The notes beneath the pieces were generated by a model. That model had not been told where the DNA came from and did not search any database. It was given only the letters and a program-made list of their open reading frames with translations. A stretch of DNA of 7,710 nt from Marinosulfonomonas sp. PRT-SC04 (lineage in GTDB: Bacteria > Pseudomonadota > Alphaproteobacteria > Rhodobacterales > Rhodobacteraceae), in assembly GCA_001321835.1 (NCBI GenBank), contig JPUR01000087.1, forward strand, positions 1-7,710. The letters run 5' to 3'. This document shows positions 6,194 to 7,710 of this stretch, in pieces. A program made the translations under genes and the position numbers. How positions within the stretch are numbered: the stretch's first letter is position 1; every line of letters begins with the position of its first letter.

Positions 6194-7551
6194 GAAGGAA
6201 CCGTTTCTGAGATGGCAGTTTCTACAATCCCCAAAGCGGCTTCCAAATCGGCACGCGCAATGGTCAACGGTGGCGATAGGGTTAAAACGCAGCCTTGGCT
6301 GATCTTAAAACTCAACCCCCTGTCCAGACACTTATAGTAGATTTGTTCGGCTAAATCTGGCGCGGCAGTTTTTTCGGCCTTGTCCGAAACAATCTCAACG
6401 CCAAACATCAATCCACGCCCGCGCACGTCCCCCACGATAGAGCTGCTTTGCGAGAAATCGCCAAGGCGTTGCAACGCATAGGCCCCCAACTCGGCTGACC
6501 GTGCGACCAAGCCCTCTTCCTCGATGATCTCAAGCGTTGTCAAAGCCGCCCGCGCCGTGACGGGGTTCTTTTCATGGGTATAATGTCCGATTGCAAAATC
6601 CTGACACACATCCAGATCTTCATGTGCGATGCAGGCCGCTATCGGTAGGATACCACCGCCAAGAGCTTTGCCCAAAACCACAATATCGGGAATAATATCA
6701 TCGTGCTCAAACGAGAAAAATTTGCCGGTCTTTCCCAATCCCGTCGGAATTTCATCCATGATCAGTAACGCACCGTGGGCATTACAAGCCTCGCGTACGT
6801 ATTTCCAAAACCCCGGCGGCGGCACAAAAGGCACCGCCCGCATGGGTTCGGCAATAACCGCCGCCACATCCCCTTCGCGTTCCAGAACATATTCCACCAT
6901 CTTTGCGCAGGCCAACCCACAGACATCAGGGCCCGCGTGATTATAGGGGCAATGGTAGCATGCAAAGGGGGCAACATGTTCGGTGCCTGTCATCAAGGGG
7001 CCGGCAATATGTGATCTGAATGTGGCCTCCCCTCCGACTGATGCTGCCCCAAAGCCAGCGCCATGGAATGCATCCCAAAAAGAAATGGTTTTAAAGCGTC
7101 CGGTGGCAGCGCGCGCAATTTTTAAGGCAACTTCAATTGCGTCTGATCCGCCAGTGGTGAACAGCGTTTTATTCAGTTTTCCAGGTGCTATTTTGGCCAG
7201 CTTTTCAGCCAACTGCACTGCCGGCTCGTTGGTAAAACGGCGCGGTGCGAACGGCAGGTCATCCATTTGGTCTTTGATCGCCTGCTTTAGTTTTGGATGA
7301 CCATAGCCAATGTGATGCACAGAGTTTCCATGGAAATCCATATATCTTTTGCCGTCCAAATCTTCGATCCATATGCCATCTGCTTTTTTAATCGTACTGA
7401 CACAAGGGCTGGACAGGCTTTGATGAAGAAACGCATTGGCATCCCTTTCAAGCAATGGTCTGGAGATTGGCCCGATCGCTTGGGCCGCCCATGTCTGGCG
7501 CGCCCGAGAGGTGTTTGATTCACCTTCTGTATGGATGATCTGCTTCGCCAT
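6190..7551 (-). CDS. pbfA: Class III PLP-dependent enzyme, probable (R)-1-hydroxy-2-aminoethylphosphonate ammonia-lyase (PbfA-like)
   Basis: This soluble 453-residue enzyme has the class III (omega) aminotransferase fold. PLP sites are visible: TTGGSDAIEVALK with GGSDA at 134-138, SFWDAFHGAG (157-166), the paired Asp266-Glu267 in LLIMDEIPTGLGKTGKF, and the Schiff-base lysine Lys295 in VVLGKALGGG. The late motif HYTHEKNP (323-330) replaces the more usual TYSGHP-type sequence. Location beside an aminoethylphosphonate importer points to PbfA, which eliminates ammonia from (R)-1-hydroxy-2-aminoethylphosphonate to give phosphonoacetaldehyde, rather than to PhnW, which belongs to a different aminotransferase class. 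A Cys group (Cys198, 201, 211, 215) is conspicuous. The ATG has AGGA 6 bases upstream. It is the first operon gene, just downstream of an 18-bp palindrome. Fold is certain; the lyase role is context-based, and an ordinary omega-aminotransferase remains possible. Confidence 0.75.
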   Translation of the reverse strand: MAKQIIHTEGESNTSRARQTWAAQAIGPISRPLLERDANAFLHQSLSSPCVSTIKKADGIWIEDLDGKRYMDFHGNSVHHIGYGHPKLKQAIKDQMDDLPFAPRRFTNEPAVQLAEKLAKIAPGKLNKTLFTTGGSDAIEVALKIARAATGRFKTISFWDAFHGAGFGAASVGGEATFRSHIAGPLMTGTEHVAPFACYHCPYNHAGPDVCGLACAKMVEYVLEREGDVAAVIAEPMRAVPFVPPPGFWKYVREACNAHGALLIMDEIPTGLGKTGKFFSFEHDDIIPDIVVLGKALGGGILPIAACIAHEDLDVCQDFAIGHYTHEKNPVTARAALTTLEIIEEEGLVARSAELGAYALQRLGDFSQSSSIVGDVRGRGLMFGVEIVSDKAEKTAAPDLAEQIYYKCLDRGLSFKISQGCVLTLSPPLTIARADLEAALGIVETAISETVPS

Positions 7552-7573
7552 TTTAAATCCTAACTAAGAGTGA

Positions 7574-7591
7574 CATAATTCGCGAATTATG
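7574..7591. promoter_or_regulatory. Perfect 18-bp palindrome, probable operator of the operon
   Basis: CATAATTCGCGAATTATG is identical to its own reverse complement. It lies 22 bases upstream of the first gene's ATG and overlaps the likely -10 region, where a dimeric repressor would block transcription. No regulator gene is inside the window, so the protein is unknown; a GntR-type or similar local regulator encoded beyond 7710 is a reasonable guess. Confidence 0.65.
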
Positions 7592-7605
7592 CGGTTTTCG
7601 GTCAA
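7575..7605 (-). promoter_or_regulatory. Weak candidate promoter of the operon
   Basis: On the minus strand TTGACC (7605-7600) is followed after 19 bases by AATTAT (7580-7575). The -35 is good, but the spacer is long and the -10 only fair, as expected for a regulated promoter. The palindrome covers the -10. It is a prediction by eye only. Confidence 0.35.
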
Positions 7606-7620
7606 GTCCATATCTTGCTG

Positions 7621-7635
7621 TAAATTCAGAATTTA
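7621..7635. promoter_or_regulatory. Second inverted repeat upstream of the operon
   Basis: TAAATTC and GAATTTA pair around a single central A. The core AATTC-A-GAATT matches the core of the 18-bp palindrome (AATTC-GC-GAATT), and the centres are about 45 bp apart. It may be an auxiliary site for the same regulator. The rest of 7592-7710 has no convincing gene; a divergent gene could start beyond the window. Confidence 0.45.
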
Positions 7636-7710
7636 GGTTTGGCTATTTTCTCAAATATACCCCTCTCACTCCAATACCCGAAAGTTCTGATGTGATATGA
7701 TGCGGAAATT

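Noticed and set aside
6190..7551. PhnW (2-aminoethylphosphonate:pyruvate aminotransferase) as identity of the PLP enzyme
   Set aside because: PhnW is a class V enzyme of about 370 residues; this protein has class III motifs (paired Asp-Glu with TGLGKTG, then the lysine in VVLGKALGGG) and 453 residues.
7552..7576. Possible 7-codon leader peptide (MSLLVRI) ending one base before the lyase ATG
   Set aside because: It has no ribosome-binding site, overlaps the operator palindrome, and its residues show no attenuation logic.
7552..7710. Search for a divergent regulator gene or small RNA
   Set aside because: No convincing open frame or terminator hairpin; only the two inverted repeats and a weak promoter are supported.

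Overview
The window looks like a piece of a marine alphaproteobacterium, most likely of the Roseobacter/Rhodobacterales type. This is inferred from protein style, moderate GC and gene content; no rRNA or other marker gene is present to prove it. It has two parts: an insertion-sequence graveyard at the left (about 1-961), and a five-gene minus-strand operon for uptake and catabolism of an aminophosphonate (971-7551) with its upstream control region (7552-7710).

Left part. Three insertion sequences of different families appear to be nested. The right end of an IS5-family (IS903-like) element, with the C-terminal half of its transposase (1-474) and its terminal inverted repeat (512-529), sits inside an IS66-family transposase gene, of which only the last 29 codons remain (530-619) plus a GTAA-type end (about 619-634). 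That fragment in turn abuts the C-terminal part of a frameshifted IS6-family transposase (635-907), which ends in an IS6-like terminal repeat (947-960). The IS6 end lies about 10 bp from the stop codon of the last operon gene, so the operon's own terminator region has probably been displaced.

Operon, in transcription order (right to left on the minus strand): a class III PLP-dependent enzyme that best fits PbfA, (R)-1-hydroxy-2-aminoethylphosphonate ammonia-lyase (7551-6190); a ten-helix EamA/DMT membrane protein of the phosphonate-associated type (6193-5354, GTG start overlapping the previous stop); then a binding-protein-dependent ABC importer of the AepXVW / PhnS2-T2-U2 type, made of a periplasmic binding protein (5228-4209), an ATPase (4092-2974) and a double-domain permease (2977-971, start overlapping the ATPase stop). 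The importer would bring 2-aminoethylphosphonate or its hydroxylated relative into the cell, and the PLP enzyme would convert hydroxy-aminoethylphosphonate to phosphonoacetaldehyde and ammonia. Enzymes that would act on phosphonoacetaldehyde (PhnX, or PhnY plus PhnA) and the classical transaminase PhnW are not in the window.

Control signals. A perfect 18-bp palindrome lies just upstream of the first gene and overlaps a possible promoter. A second inverted repeat with the same AATTC-n-GAATT core lies about 45 bp further upstream, and a 10-base half-site match recurs at the ribosome-binding site and start of the binding-protein gene. A sigma70-like promoter with a leader hairpin precedes the binding-protein gene, and a perfect 11-bp stem-loop lies between the binding-protein and ATPase genes, a common arrangement for making more binding protein than transporter. 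I found no CRISPR array, tRNA, rRNA or wholly new system; the most notable items are the enzyme/importer pairing, the large extra loop in the permease, the shared operator-like repeats and the triple IS nest.
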